In this document: positions 53,440 through 64,000 of the stretch, piece after piece
How the letters are laid out: each line of letters opens with the position of its first letter
Position numbering within the stretch: position 1 is the first letter of the stretch
Source of the DNA: Bubalus kerabau
Taxonomy: Eukaryota; Chordata; Mammalia; Artiodactyla; Bovidae
Direction: 5' to 3'
Assembly: GCF_029407905.1 (NCBI RefSeq)
Contig: NC_073630.1
Span: forward strand, 31,079,001-31,143,000
Length of the DNA: 64,000 nucleotides
Position numbers and translations under genes: made by a program
Notes under the pieces: generated by a model
Seen by the model: the letters and a program-made list of their open reading frames with translations, nothing else
What the model was told of the DNA's origin: nothing
Databases searched by the model: none

Positions 53440-53662
53440 TAAACAACAAACTATTGGTTACCAGTGGGGAGAAGGAAGCGGGGGATGGAGTAGGGGAGTA
53501 AGAAGTACAAATTATTATGCATGAAAATAAACTACAAGAATATATTGGACTACACAGGGAATATAGCCAATATTTTATAATAACTGTAAGTAGATAACTT
53601 TTTAAAATTTTTGAATCACTCTATTGTACTCTATTGTAACATATGAGACTGTATATCAATTA
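53440..53662 (+). mobile_element. L1 (L1MA-like) 3' UTR remnant
   Basis: GGTTACCAGTGGGGAGAAGG, GTACAAATTATTATGCATGA, CACAGGGAATATAGCCAATA, TTTATAATAACTGTAAGTAG follow L1M 3' UTR order. The end is replaced by a Bov-tA. Confidence 0.75.
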
Positions 53663-53664
53663 TG

Positions 53665-53868
53665 GGCTTCCCTGGTAATTCAGTGGTGAAGGATCCGCCT
53701 GCCAATACAGGAGACCGGGTTCAACTCCTGGGTTGAGAAGATCCTCTGGAAATGGAAATGGCAATCCATTCCAGTATTCTTGCCTGGGAAATCCCATGCA
53801 CAGAAGCCTGTCAGTCCATGGGGTTGCAAAAGAGTCAACTATAACTTGGCAACTAAACAACTTGTTGA
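53665..53868 (+). mobile_element. Bov-tA SINE
   Basis: GGGCTTCCCTGGTAATTCAG to AACTTGGCAACTAAACAAC. Confidence 0.92.
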
Positions 53869-53927
53869 CTGAAAGAAAAACACAACATAAAAGCTCCAAG
53901 TTTTATTCAAGCAACTTACTGAGGACT

Positions 53928-54524
53928 GGGCTTCCCTAGTAGCTCAGACTAAAAAAAATCCACCTGCAATGTGGGAAACCTGGATTTGATCCCTGGGTTG
54001 GGAAGATCCCCTGGAGAAGAAAATGGTTACCCACTCCACTGTTCAGTCAGTCAGTCAGTTCAGTCAGTTGTGTCCGACTCTTTGAGACCCCATGGACTGC
54101 AGCACACCAGGCCTCCCTGCCCATCACCAACTCCAGGAGTTTCCTCAAACTCATGTCCATTGAGTCGGTGATGCCATCCAACCATCTCATCCTCTGTTGT
54201 CCCCTTCTCCTCCTGCCTTCAATCTTTCTCAGCATCAGGGTCTTTTCCAGTGAGTCAGTTCTTCGCATCAGGTAGCCAAAGTATTGGAGTTTCAACTTCA
54301 GCATCAGTCCTTCCCGTGAATATTCAGGACTGATTTCCTTTAGGATTGACTGGTTTGATCTCTTTGCAGTCTAAGAGACTCTCAAGAGTCTTCTCCAACA
54401 CCACAGTTCAAAAGAATCACTCAGTATTCTTGCCTGGAGAATTCCATGGACAGAGGAGCCTGGCGGGCTACAGTTCATGGAGTCACAAAGAGTTGGACAT
54501 GATTGAGCGACTTTCACTTTCACT
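53928..54524 (+). mobile_element. Bov-tA SINE split by a BovB insertion
   Basis: Head GGGCTTCCCTAGTAGCTCAG up to about 54042, then the tail CAGTATTCTTGCCTGGAGAA from about 54422 to 54524. The perfect 12-base duplication TTACTGAGGACT at 53916-53927 and 54525-54536 encloses the whole composite. Confidence 0.93.
54043..54418 (-). mobile_element. BovB LINE 3' end inside a Bov-tA
   Basis: Reverse BovB with tail TCAGTCAGTCAGTTCAGTCA and body up to CTCCAACACCACAGTTCAAA. It sits between ACTCCACTG and TCACTCAGTATTC of the host SINE. Confidence 0.93.
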
Positions 54525-54536
54525 TTACTGAGGACT

Positions 54537-54643
54537 ACAGCTTCTCAGAAGCTCTGAGAGGACTTGTTCCAAAGAGGTAGGGGAGGAGCTGTATATATAT
54601 ATGAATTTTTTTTTTAATCTGGGAAATAGATGTAGTCAAGCAT
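54537..54643. other. Short spacer
   Basis: Contains (TA)n and a T-run. It carries the left copy of the target duplication TGTAGTCAAGCAT. Confidence 0.5.
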
Positions 54644-54858
54644 TTGTGGTGGTTGTTGTTCGGCTGCTAAGTTGTGTCCAACTCTTTTACTATATCATGT
54701 ACTGTAGCCCCACTAGGCTCCTCTGTCCATGGGATTCCAAGACAAGAATACTGGAGCAGGTTGCCATTTCCCTGTCCAGCAGATCTTCCCGACAGGGATC
54801 AAATCCCTGTCTCCTGCATTGGCAGGTGGATTCTTTACCACTGACCACTTGGAAAGTC
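54644..54858 (-). mobile_element. Bov-tA SINE
   Basis: GGTTGTTGTTCGGCTGCTAA to CTGACCACTTGGAAAGTC. The perfect 13-base duplication TGTAGTCAAGCAT is at 54631-54643 and 54859-54871. Confidence 0.95.
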
Positions 54859-54897
54859 TGTAGTCAAGCATACATCTCGGTAAAAGATTACTGCTAA

Positions 54898-54916
54898 TCA
54901 CACACACACACACACA
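54898..54916 (+). repeat. (CA)n microsatellite
   Basis: Nine CA steps. Confidence 0.85.
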
Positions 54917-55014
54917 ACAAACTTCTCAAGTTTAATGATTTCAGTGCTTTTTTACTGGAAGATATAAGATCTAGTATCATTGAGATCTCTCTTAGATCTG
55001 TATCTTATCTAAGG

Positions 55015-55292
55015 ACTGCTGCTGCTGCTGCTAAGTCGCTTCAGTCATGTTCGACTCTGTGCGACCCCATAGATGGAAGCCCACCAGGCTCCCCCGTCCC
55101 TGGGATTCTCCAGGCAAGAACACTGGAGTGGGTTGCCATTTCCTTCTCCAATGTATGAAAATGAAAAGTGAAAGTGAAGTTGCTCAATCGTGTCCGACTC
55201 CTAGCGACCCCATGGACTGCAGCCCACCAGGCTCCTCCGTCCATGGGATTTTCCAGGCAAGAGTACTCAAGTAGGGTGCCATTGCCCTCTCT
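55015..55292 (-). mobile_element. Bov-A2 SINE
   Basis: (GCT)n head, two A units with the AATGTATGAAAATG linker, flanked by TATCTAAGGAC (about 55006-55016) and TATCTAGGGAC (about 55297-55307). Confidence 0.92.
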
Positions 55293-55404
55293 GAACTATC
55301 TAGGGACACATATATCCAAAATATGAATGCTTCATCCTATTTTTCTTCCAGCCCAAATTCCCCTCAGGGCAGCTGTCCTGGGCAACTGCAGAGGGATGAA
55401 ACTT

Positions 55405-56679
55405 CAGTTCAGTCACTCAGTCATGTCCAACTTTTTGTGACTCCATGAACTGCAGCATGTCAGGCCTCCCTAGCCATCACCAACTCCCGGAGTTCGCTCA
55501 GACTCACGTCCATCGAGTCAGTGATGCCATCCAGCCATCTCATCCTCCGTTGTCCCCTTCTCCTCCTGCCCCTAATCCCTCCCACCATCAGAGTCTTTTC
55601 CAATGAGTCAACTCTTTGCATGAGGTGGCCAAAGTATTGGAGTTTCAGTGCACCGGCCCCAAGCATCCTGTATCCTGCATCGAACCTGGACTGTACAGGG
55701 AGGGAGGTGGGAGGGGGGTTCAGGAAGGGGAACACATGTACCTCTGTGGTGGATTTATGTTGATGTATGGCAAAACCAATACAATATTGTAAAGTAAAAA
55801 AAATAATAATAATAATAAAGAAATGATAAATGGTTAAAAAACAACAACAACAAAGTATTGGAGTTTCAGCTTCAACATCAGTCCTTCCAAAGAACACCCA
55901 AGACTGATCTCCTTTAGGATGGACTGGTTGGATCTCCTTGCAGTCCAAGGGACTCTCAAGAGTCTTTTTCAACACCACAGTTCAAAAGCATCAATTCTTC
56001 GGTGTTCAGCTCTCTTCATAGTCCAACTCTCACATCCATACATGACTACTGGAAAAACCATCGCCTTGACTAGATGGACCTTTGTTGACAAAGTAATGTC
56101 TCTGCTTTTTAATATGCTGTCTAGGTTGGTCATAGCTTTTCTTCCAAGGAGTAAGCATCTTTTAATTTCATGGCTGCAGTCACCATCTACAGTGATTTTG
56201 GAGCTCAAAAAAATAAATTCTGCCACTGTTTCCCCATCTATTTGCCATGAAATGATGAGAGTGGATGCCATGATCTTAGTTTTCTGAATGTTGCGCTTTA
56301 AGCCAACTTTTGCACTCTCCTCTTTCACTTTCATCAAGAGGCTCTTTAGTTTTTCTTCATTTTCTGCCATAAGAGTGGTGTCATCTGCATATATGAGGTT
56401 CTTGATATTTCTCCTGGCAATCTCGATTCCAGCTTGTGCTTCTTCCAACCCAGCGTTTCTCATGATGTACTCTGCATAGAAGTTAAATAAGCAGGGTGAC
56501 AATATACAGCCTTGATGTACTCCTTTTCCTATTTGGAATCAGTCTGTTGTTCCATGTCCAGCTCTGACTATTGCTTCCTGACCTGCATACAGGTTTCTCA
56601 AGAGGCAGATCTTGTGGTCTGGTATTCCCATCTCTTTCAGAATTTTCCACAGTTTATTGTGATCCACACAGTCACAATA
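55405..56679 (-). mobile_element. BovB LINE, 5'-truncated, carrying an L1 insertion
   Basis: Reverse copy from tail CAGTTCAGTCACTCAGTCAT to RT region text TTATTGTGATCCACACAGTC. The YADD region reads [12 protein letters not shown]. The perfect 13-base duplication AGGGATGAAACTT at 55392-55404 and 56680-56692 bounds it. The C-terminal frame is interrupted at 55649-55851 by an L1 3' end. Confidence 0.95.
55649..55851 (+). mobile_element. L1 (bovine type) 3' end inside BovB
   Basis: About 160 bases of L1 3' UTR (GTACAGGGAGGGAGGTGGGA, then CAAAACCAATACAATATTG as at 916-934) and an A-rich (AAT)n tail. The perfect 18-base duplication AAAGTATTGGAGTTTCAG at 55631-55648 and 55852-55869 marks typical target-primed insertion. 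Confidence 0.95.
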
Positions 56680-56692
56680 AGGGATGAAACTT

Positions 56693-56757
56693 AACTCTTT
56701 GTATAACTGGATAATGAGAGACACTCTGTTCTTTTTGTTTACAGTACAAGTACTACT
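56693..56757. other. Short spacer between two BovB copies
   Basis: Unique text. No feature. Confidence 0.4.
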
Positions 56758-58437
56758 TGTTGTTTAGTCTCTAAGTTCGACTCTTTGTCCAACTCTTTGG
56801 GACCCCAGGGACTGCAGCACACCAAGCTTCCCTGTCTACTATCTCCTGGAGTTTGCTCAAATGCATGTGGATTGAGTTAGTGATGCCATCCAATCATCTC
56901 ATCCTCCATTGCCCCCTTCTCCATGTGCCCTCAATCTTTCCCAGCATCAGGGTCTTTTCCAATGAGTTGGCTCTTTACATCAGGTGGCCAAATTGGAGCT
57001 TCAGCTTCAACATGAGTCCTTTCAGTGAATATTCAGTGTTGATTTTTCTTAAGATTGACTAGTTTGATCTCCTTGCTCTCCACGGGACTCTCAGGAGTTT
57101 TCTCCAGCACCACAGTTTGATATCATCAGTTCTTCAGGCTCGGCCTTATTTATGGTCCAACTTTCATGTCTGTGAAAGTTGTAGAAAGTTGTAGAGGGGC
57201 TTCTCTGGTGGCTAGAAGGTAAAGCGTCTGCCTGCAAAGTGGGAGACCTGGGTTTGATCCCTGGGTCGGTAAGATCCCCTGGAGAAGGAAATGGCAACCC
57301 ACTCCAGTATTCTCACCTGGAAACTTCCATGGGTGGAGGAGCCTGATAGGCTGTAGTCCACGGGGCTGCAAAAAGTCAGACACAACTGAGCAACTTCACT
57401 TTCACTTTCACATCTGTATATGACTACTGAAAAAGTCTAGCTTTGACTATATGGACCTTTGTTGGCAAACTGATATCTCTGCTTTTCATATGCTGCCTCA
57501 GTTTATCATAGCTTTCCTTCCAAGGAGCAAGTATGTTTTAATTTCATGGCTACAGTCACCATCCACAGTGATTTTGGAGCTCAAAAAATGAAATCTGCCA
57601 CTGTTTCCATTTTTTCCCCAACTATTTGCCATGAAGTGGTGGAACCAGATGACATGATCTTAGTTTTCTGAATGTAGAGTTTTAAGCCAGCTTTTTCACT
57701 CTCCTTATGCACCCTCAACAAGAGTCTCTTTAGCTCTTCTTCACTTTCTGCCATTAGAATGGTATCATGCGCGTATCTGAAGTTGTTGATATTTCTCCCA
57801 GCAATCTTAATTCCAATTTGTGATTCATCCAGTCATTATTTCACATGATGTACTCTGCATATAAGTTATATAAGCAGGGTGACAATATACAGCCTTGACA
57901 TACTCCTTTCCCAGCTTCAAACCAGTCTGTGGTTCCATGTCCAATTCTAACTGCTTCTTCTTGACCCACATACAGATTTCTCAGAAGGCAGCTAAAGTGG
58001 TCTGGTATTCCCATCTATTGAAGAATTTTCCACATTTTTGTGATCCACACAGTTAAAGGCTTTGGCAAACATAGTCAATGAAGCAGAAGAAGGTGTTTTT
58101 CTGGAATTCTCTTGCTTTTTCTGTGATCCAAGAGATGTTGGCAATTTGATCTCTGGTTCCACTGCCTCTTCTAAGCCCAGCTTGTACATCTGGAAATTCT
58201 CAGTTCACATACTTCTGAAGCCTAGCTTGAAGAATTTTGGGCATTACCTTGCTAGCATGTGAAATTAGTGCAATTGTGCAACAGATTGAACATTCTTTGG
58301 CTTTGCTCTTTTTTGGGATTGGAATGAAAACTGACCTTTTCCAGTACCATGGCCACTGCTCAGTTTTCCAAATTTGCTAGTATGTTGAGTGCAGCACTTT
58401 GACAGCATCATCTTTTTGGATTTGAAATAGCTTAGCT
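56758..58437 (-). mobile_element. Old BovB LINE, long but strongly diverged
   Basis: Reverse BovB from tail TTGTTTAGTCTCTAAGTTCG through the C-terminal region, the RT palm (near 57750-57790 the YADD text is altered) and the fingers to about 58437. Many small differences and broken frames set it apart from the younger copies. A Bov-tA at 57197-57403 interrupts it. An L1-like snippet follows (58440-58480). Confidence 0.9.
57197..57403 (+). mobile_element. Bov-tA SINE inside the old BovB
   Basis: GGGGCTTCTCTGGTGGCTAG to AGACACAACTGAGCAACTTC. Confidence 0.92.
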
Positions 58438-58439
58438 GT

Positions 58440-58482
58440 TGGGTCATATGGTAGTTTTATTCCTATTTTTCTAGGACGACTA
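58440..58482 (-). mobile_element. Possible short L1 ORF2 fragment
   Basis: TTGGGTCATATGGTAGTTTT then ATTCCTATTTTTCTAGG resembles reverse L1 ORF2 text. Too short to be sure. Confidence 0.4.
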
Positions 58483-59679
58483 TTATATATTTAAGTACTC
58501 AAATTAAGCTTTTTTCTCTAATTGAAATGAAACTTGAACAAGTCCTTTTTAGCCTGTGGCAATCAGCATAAACATTATTTGGCGTTTCAAGTGGAGCAAA
58601 CAGAAACGTAGTGTAATTGGAAAAAACAGAAAAGGAAGGGAAGGAGAGTCATTTAACTTGTTCATTTATTTCCATTTTGTTCTCTTCCACCTCACTCAGT
58701 GCCCTTATGTGCTAACTAGAGATTCTGTTCTATCTGCTATTGGTTTTTACTTTTGTGCAATAAGCTTGTAAAATGAATTTCCCGAGTCATTCACAGACAG
58801 ATTCTCTCTCCTATCCTTTCTCCCATGGGCTCAGTATGTCTATATACTCAGATTTGGAGTAGGCAGTGTTTCTTAACCTTTCGGTTGTAAAACTGGACTG
58901 GATTATTTTCTTGTTTCCAACAGTACCATAGCATAAATAAGTACAGTAGGCCTGAGCTGGTTCACTGCAACTGGCAAGCTTGAAGTTGGGTTTCACCAGG
59001 AGTTAACCTAAGTTTCATTATCGAAAACTTCTCTCTTTTGATACTGAGGCCTGTTGTAAAAAATTCCCCATGACTTTATCATCTCATCTGTACTGTAATG
59101 AGATAAATATCTTTAAAGAGGTGAAGAATTTTACAACAGTGAGTCATCTCTTTTAAGGGCTATTTAATCTATGCTGAAGATTTCATCCTCAAAGTTTCAA
59201 AATGACTTGGAAAAAAATACTGTTGGGTATTAGGCAAAAATTATAATTGTTGCATTATGGTAATGAAATTATCTGAGTTTGTTCCCCTCTGGATTCACAG
59301 TAATCTACAATAGGGTAATATTATTTTATACCTAAAAATATCATGCTTAAACAAAAAGATGGAGGAGAAATATCAGTACTGGAAATGTTTATTATGTTAT
59401 TTTTTTTAAATGCTAGGTTCAAATGTATCTAAAATCAGTGCTGACTCTGACCTACAGTTTTCTAATGTTATTGAACAGGCTTCCTCACAGCAGAACACTT
59501 TGGGTGAAAGAAATAGCCTTTGACAAAAGAATCCTTGAGATTTAGCTTGAGAAGTTTGAAAAGGCCTATTTCACATGTTTGATGAAGGAGATCTAGAATT
59601 TTTTGTTTCATGAAGCATATAACTTTGTGTTGAATGCCTGTGTTTAAGGATCTCTTATGTTCTGAATGCCTTTTTTTTT
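58483..59679. other. Intergenic sequence without recognised genes
   Basis: AT-rich, no gene, no recent repeat. Frames at 58556-58771 and 59468-59752 are unrecognised. Confidence 0.4.
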
Positions 59680-60081
59680 TTAAATTGAAATATAGCTGAC
59701 ATTCAATATTAGTTTCAAGTGTACTACATAATGATTTGACATTTGTAGGCATTGTGAAATGATCAACATTACAAATCTAGTAACCATCTATCTCCATACA
59801 AATTTATTTTAATATTATTGACCTTATTCCTTATAATTTCTATTATATCACTGTGATGCATTTATTACATAACTGGAGGTCTGTAAGTGTTAATTCTTTC
59901 CACCTATTTCATTAAGCCCTCCTACCCCTTCTTTCCTCAGGCAAGAACCTGTTGGTTCTTTGTATCTATGAGTCTGTTCTCATTTTGTCTAGTTTGTACT
60001 TTTTGTTTTATTTTTTAGATTCTACATATAAGTGAGATCATGATGTATTTTTATTTCTCTGCCTGACTCATTTCACTTAGT
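59680..60081 (-). mobile_element. L1 (L1MA/MB-like) 3' UTR, reverse
   Basis: TTGAAATATAGCTGACATTC, ATTAGTTTCAAGTGTACTAC, GTGAAATGATCAACATTACA, TTAGATTCTACATATAAGTG, CTGACTCATTTCACTTAGTG follow reverse L1M order. The BovB at 60082 breaks it. Confidence 0.8.
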
Positions 60082-60860
60082 GTTCAGTTCAGTTCAATTC
60101 AGTTGCTCAGTTGTGTCAGACTCTTTGTGACCCCATGAATCGCAGCACACCAGGTCTCCCTGTCCATCACCAACACCAGAGTTCACTCAAACTCATGTCC
60201 ATTGAGTCGGTGATGCCATCCAGCCATCTCATCCTCTGTCATCCCCTTCTCCTCCTGCCTCCAATCCCTCCCAGCATCAGAGTCTTTTCCAATGAGTCAA
60301 CTCTTCACATGAGGTGGCCAAAGTACTGGAGTTTCAGCTTCAGCATCAGTCCTTCAAATGAACACCCAGAACTGATCTCCTTTAGAATGGACTGGTTGGA
60401 TCTCCTTGCAGTCCAAGGCACTCTCAAGAGTCTTCTCCAACACCACAATTCAAAAGCATCAATTCTTCGGTGCTCAGCTTCCTTCACATTCCAACTCTCA
60501 TATCCATACATGACCACTGGAAAAACCATAGCCTTGACTAGACAGATCTTTGTTGGCAAAGTAATATCTCTGCTTTTGAATATGCTATCTAGGTTGGTCA
60601 TAACTTTCCTTCCAAGGAGTAAGCGTCTTTTAATTTCATGGCTGCAATCACTATCTGCAGTGATTTTGGAGCCCCTCAAAAATAAAGTTTGACACTGTTT
60701 CCACTGTTTCCCCATCTATTTGCCATGAAGTGATGGGACCAGATGCCATGATCTTCGTTTTCTGAATGTTGAGCTTTAAGCCAACTTTTTCACTCTCCTC
60801 TTTCACTTTCAACAAGAGGCTTTTTAGTTCCTCTTCACTTTCTGCCATAAGAGTGGTGTC
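60082..60860 (-). mobile_element. BovB LINE, 3' part, cut by segmental duplication copy B
   Basis: Reverse copy from tail GTTCAGTTCAATTCAGTTGC to CTGCCATAAGAGTGGTGTC at about 60859, where the text switches to reverse L1 in the middle of the YADD-proximal region. The break marks the left edge of copy B. Confidence 0.93.
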
Positions 60861-60863
60861 GTC

Positions 60864-62160
60864 CCCTCCAAGTCCATCCATGTTGCTGTAAATGGCAAAC
60901 TTTCTCTTTTATGACTGAGTAGTATTCCATGTTAATATACATACCAATTCTTCTTTGTCCATGCATCTGTTGATAGACACTAAATTTGCTTCCATATCTA
61001 AGCAATCATAAATAATGTTGCTATGAACATTGGGGTACATGTATCTTTTGCAATTAATGTTTTTATTTTTTTCATATGTATACCCAGGAGTGAAATTTCT
61101 GGGGCATGTGGTAGTTCAAGTTTTAATTTTTTGAGAAAGCTCCACACAGTTTTCCACAAGGGCTGCACCAATTTACATTCTCACCAACAGTGTAGGAGGA
61201 CTTTTTTTTTCACCTTATCCTTACCAAAAGTTCTTCTTTGTTGTCTTTTTGATGACAGCCATTAGGACAGCTGGTTTTGGTTTGCAATTCCCTGATGATC
61301 AGTGATGTTAAGCACCTTTTCAGCACCTGGTAGCTATCTGTATGTGTTCTTTGGAGAAATGTCTATTTAAATCCTCTACCTAATTTTTAAGCAGATCATT
61401 TGTTTGTTTTGATGTTGTGCTGTATGAGTTCTTTGTATAGTTTGGGTATTAACGTCTTGTTGGATATATCATTTGCAAACATCGTCTCCCATTCAGTAGG
61501 TGGCCTTTTTGTTTTGCTTGATAGTTTCCTTTGCTATGCAAAAGCCTTTTAGTTTGATGTAGTCCCATTTCTTTATCTTGTTTTCCTTACCTGAGGAGAC
61601 ATAGCCAAAAAACCATTGCTAAGACTGATGGCAGAGAACTTAATGATTTATGTTATCTTCCGGAGGGTTCATGGTTTCAGAGATCTTAAGTGAAAGTCCT
61701 TAATCTGTTTTGAGTTTATTTTTGTTCATGGTGTGATAGAATGTGTTCAGTTGCTCATTCTTGTCTGACTTTGTAACTCTATGGGCTGTAGCCTGTCAGG
61801 CTGCTCTCTCCAGGGGATTTTCCTGGCAAGATACAGAAATGAGTTGCCATTTTCTCCTCCAGGGGGTCTTCTTGGCCCTGGAATCAAGCCTGCATCTCTT
61901 GCATTAGCAGACAGATTCTTGACCACTGAGCCACCATGGAAGCCCAATAGAAAAGTCCACTTTAACTCTTCCACATGCAGTTGTCCAGTTTTCTAAGACC
62001 ATTTATCAAAGAATCTATTTATTTATTTGTTTTTTCTCCATTTTATATTCCTAGCTCCTTTGTCATTGATTAATTGCCCATATAAGAGGGGCTCGTTTCT
62101 GGGCCCTCTATTCTGTTGCATTGAGCTTTGTGTCTGTTTTTATGCCTGTACCAGACTGTT
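60864..62160 (-). mobile_element. L1 LINE ORF2 3' part, reverse, copy B
   Basis: Same L1 segment as 35265-36545, starting at CCAAGTCCATCCATGTTGCT, with the shared SINE at 61743-61944, ending near GCCTGTACCAGACTGTT. Frames are broken. In the unconverted part it differs from copy A at roughly one base in twelve. Confidence 0.88.
61743..61944 (-). mobile_element. Bov-tA SINE nested in L1, copy B
   Basis: GTGTTCAGTTGCTCATTCTT to GAGCCACCATGGAAGCCC, matching the copy at 36141-36333. Confidence 0.9.
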
Positions 62161-63987
62161 CTGGCATCCCAGTACTGGTGCCACAGGCTGTGGGCAGGCC
62201 TGGGCCCTAGGCCCCAGGCGCTAGTAAAGCTAAAGGGAACATTCCAAATTGCCTAAACCAGTGTCCTCAGAGTAGATCAAGCTCCCCAGAATGACTGGCA
62301 CCAGTGTTTATGTCTCGAGGATGAACTCCAATTGCCTCTGCCTCTTCGGGAGACTCTCCAAGATCAGCAAGTGGGTCTGACCCAGGCTCCTTTCAAATTA
62401 CTGCTTCCGCCCTGGGTCCTGGAATGCGTGAGACTTTGTGGGTGCCCTTTAAGAGTGGGGTCTCTATTTCCCACAGCCCTCTGCCTCTCTGGAAAGTAAG
62501 CCCTGCTGGCTTTCAAAGCCAAATATTCTGGGGGCTTATCTTCCTTGTACTGGACCCTTGGGCTGGAGACCTCAGTGTAGGACTCAGACCCCTTGCTCCT
62601 TGGGGAGAAGCTCTGCAATTCTAATTTGCAACTCCCATTTGTGAGTTGCGCATTTGGGGTTATGGGTCTTGACTATGTCTCTGTACTTTCTACCATTGTG
62701 TTGTGGTTTCTCCTTTATATCTTTGGTTGTATAAGATTGAATTTTCTTAATTACAATTTTTTAAATACCATGATTGTTTATTGGGATGGATTTAATTTGC
62801 ATGAAATATTAGATAAATTTCCTGAGATGGGTTAGTCTCAACTATTCAGGCAGGTTTGGAGTTGATGTGGCTCAGGTATAAGAGTTAGAACATCTGAGCT
62901 CTATTTCTAAGTACCATGGCTTGGGGGTTGGAGTAGGTAGAGAGAAAAGTCAGCTGAAAGCTAACCACTCCTTTCACTAAGCAGTATACATTTTGCAGGT
63001 ATTTTTTCTAAGTTGCACAAAAATCCCTGTGGGCTAGCAGTGGTCATGGCTGCATACTGGGAAAGCAGGAGGTCAGTGTTGTCCTTGATGTTGTCTGGCA
63101 TCCATTGGAACAGTCATCATCCTATCTGGTCTTTAAATGAAGGTCTATGTAATTGCCTGGTTGTACCTAATTCCCATCTCCATGAGCCCTTCATTTTTAT
63201 CACTCTCTCTGTGCTTCTCTGAGGAGCCATGTAAATCATCCAGGCTGTGTCAGAGCATGGGAAAGCCTAAGGCATTGTCTCCAATGCCATCTGGCTAGGT
63301 GTGCTGTGCAACAACTTTTCCTCCAAGGCTATGTCATTTCCACAGGCTCTGCCTAAACAATGGGAGCTGGTTTCCTTTCCTCCCAGAGACCAGCAGCCCA
63401 TATAGGGCTTTTGAATCCTTCCTAGAACTCAACCCAAGAACTCGAGGGCAAGCTTCCTCTTTCTGGGACCCTTTAGATGCTCTGTTACCACTTCTGTGTT
63501 TCCACTGCAATAAGATGGAGTCTTCTTTTAGCCTGAGGATTCCTTTGTACTTTAGAGGTTGGAGACTGACAGGGAGTAGAGTGAGGATGGGATATTTTTC
63601 TCTTATGTATCAGGTACTTTCCCATTTATATTGTATCTGTCATGGCTCTTTGTTAGTCTCCAAACTGCCTAAGTTTTAAAATCCCAAATTTTAAATTAAA
63701 AATTAAATCTTTTAAGAATAAAATCTTTTAATTTATTGACATCCCCTCCTCTAGTTCAGGAGGTAGAACAATCAGGTTGTCTGATGGTGGTGGTAGTTTG
63801 TGTGTGGGGAGGCAAACAGGGAATTAGAGAAGAAAATATCGAGGAATGGGGGTATAAGAATATTTTAATATTTTAAAGTATCAAAGTTTTTTCTTGCGTT
63901 CTTTTTGTTGATCCTAACTAAGGCCCTCAGAGGCATTATTCCCCCAATTTGAATAATGCAGCAGCCCTTTAAGAGAAAGTCATTTGT
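62161..63987. other. Duplicated unassigned segment, copy B
   Basis: Counterpart of 36546-38640. Frames at 62364-62624 and 63299-63679 have no recognised family. Confidence 0.4.
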
Positions 63988-64000
63988 GACTTCCCTGGTG

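Larger units (their letters stand above)
60864..64000 (+). repeat. Segmental duplication copy B (continues past the window)
   Basis: Colinear with 35265-38653: reverse L1, nested Bov-tA, unassigned duplicated segment, then the inner flank of the inverted-repeat arm and the first bases of the CHR SINE (63988-64000). It lacks the SINE found at 37317-37632 and has about 46 extra bases near 62732-62778. If homology continues, a forward BovB should follow beyond 64000. Confidence 0.92.

Overview
The window is mammalian, from a ruminant and most likely a bovid (cattle or a close relative). The evidence is the repeat content: many BovB (RTE) LINE copies, tRNA-derived Bov-tA and Bov-A2 SINEs carrying the BovB 3' tail, bovine-type L1 3' ends, CHR-type SINEs, and older mammal-wide MIR, MaLR-type LTR, L1M and Tigger copies. 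No bacterial-style genes, RNA genes or CRISPR arrays were seen. Nearly all open reading frames are repeat remnants or chance frames.

One real protein-coding gene is recognisable: ELOVL6 on the minus strand. Its first coding exon is at 17071-17191. Translation starts at 17153 with [20 protein letters not shown] and the exon ends at a GTAGGT donor. A noncoding first exon and promoter probably lie at about 17860-18150, where there is a GTGAGT donor, a CACGTG E-box and a CCAAT box. Everything from 17070 down to 1 is then ELOVL6 intron. It contains a strong CpG island (about 15040-15960) and a compact CRE plus CCAAT cluster (12850-13090). From about 18.2 kb to 64 kb the DNA is intergenic, upstream of ELOVL6. 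In human this is the gap toward ENPEP, which is background knowledge and is not visible here.

Layout: 1-980 L1 3' end; 1-17 kb intron with scattered SINEs, a Tigger transposon carrying two SINEs (5418-6434) and two BovB 3' ends; 12.8-18.1 kb regulatory zone and ELOVL6 exon; 18.6-31.4 kb BovB and SINE mosaic with two retropseudogenes (an unidentified one at 20279-20679 and a GCSH-derived one at 25430-25668); 31.5-41.15 kb a large inverted repeat with arms of about 2.8 kb around a 4 kb spacer; 43.25-45.07 kb a BovB copy with 5' inversion; 47.1-47.4 kb a PAGE-family-like retropseudogene that splits a MIR; 50.3 kb a MER2/Tigger element; 51-60.9 kb more BovB copies, several with younger insertions inside; 60.86-64 kb a direct duplicate of 35.27-38.65 kb that runs off the window.

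The most interesting structure is the 31.5-41.15 kb inverted repeat and its relation to the copy at 60.86 kb. The outer ends of both arms fall at a BovB 3' end, the tail repeats differ between arms, and a candidate target-site duplication flanks the left arm. This suggests BovB-mediated retroposition of a read-through transcript. The direct duplicates alternate between almost identical and about 10% diverged tracts, which looks like gene conversion. Identity statements are by-eye comparisons, not alignments.
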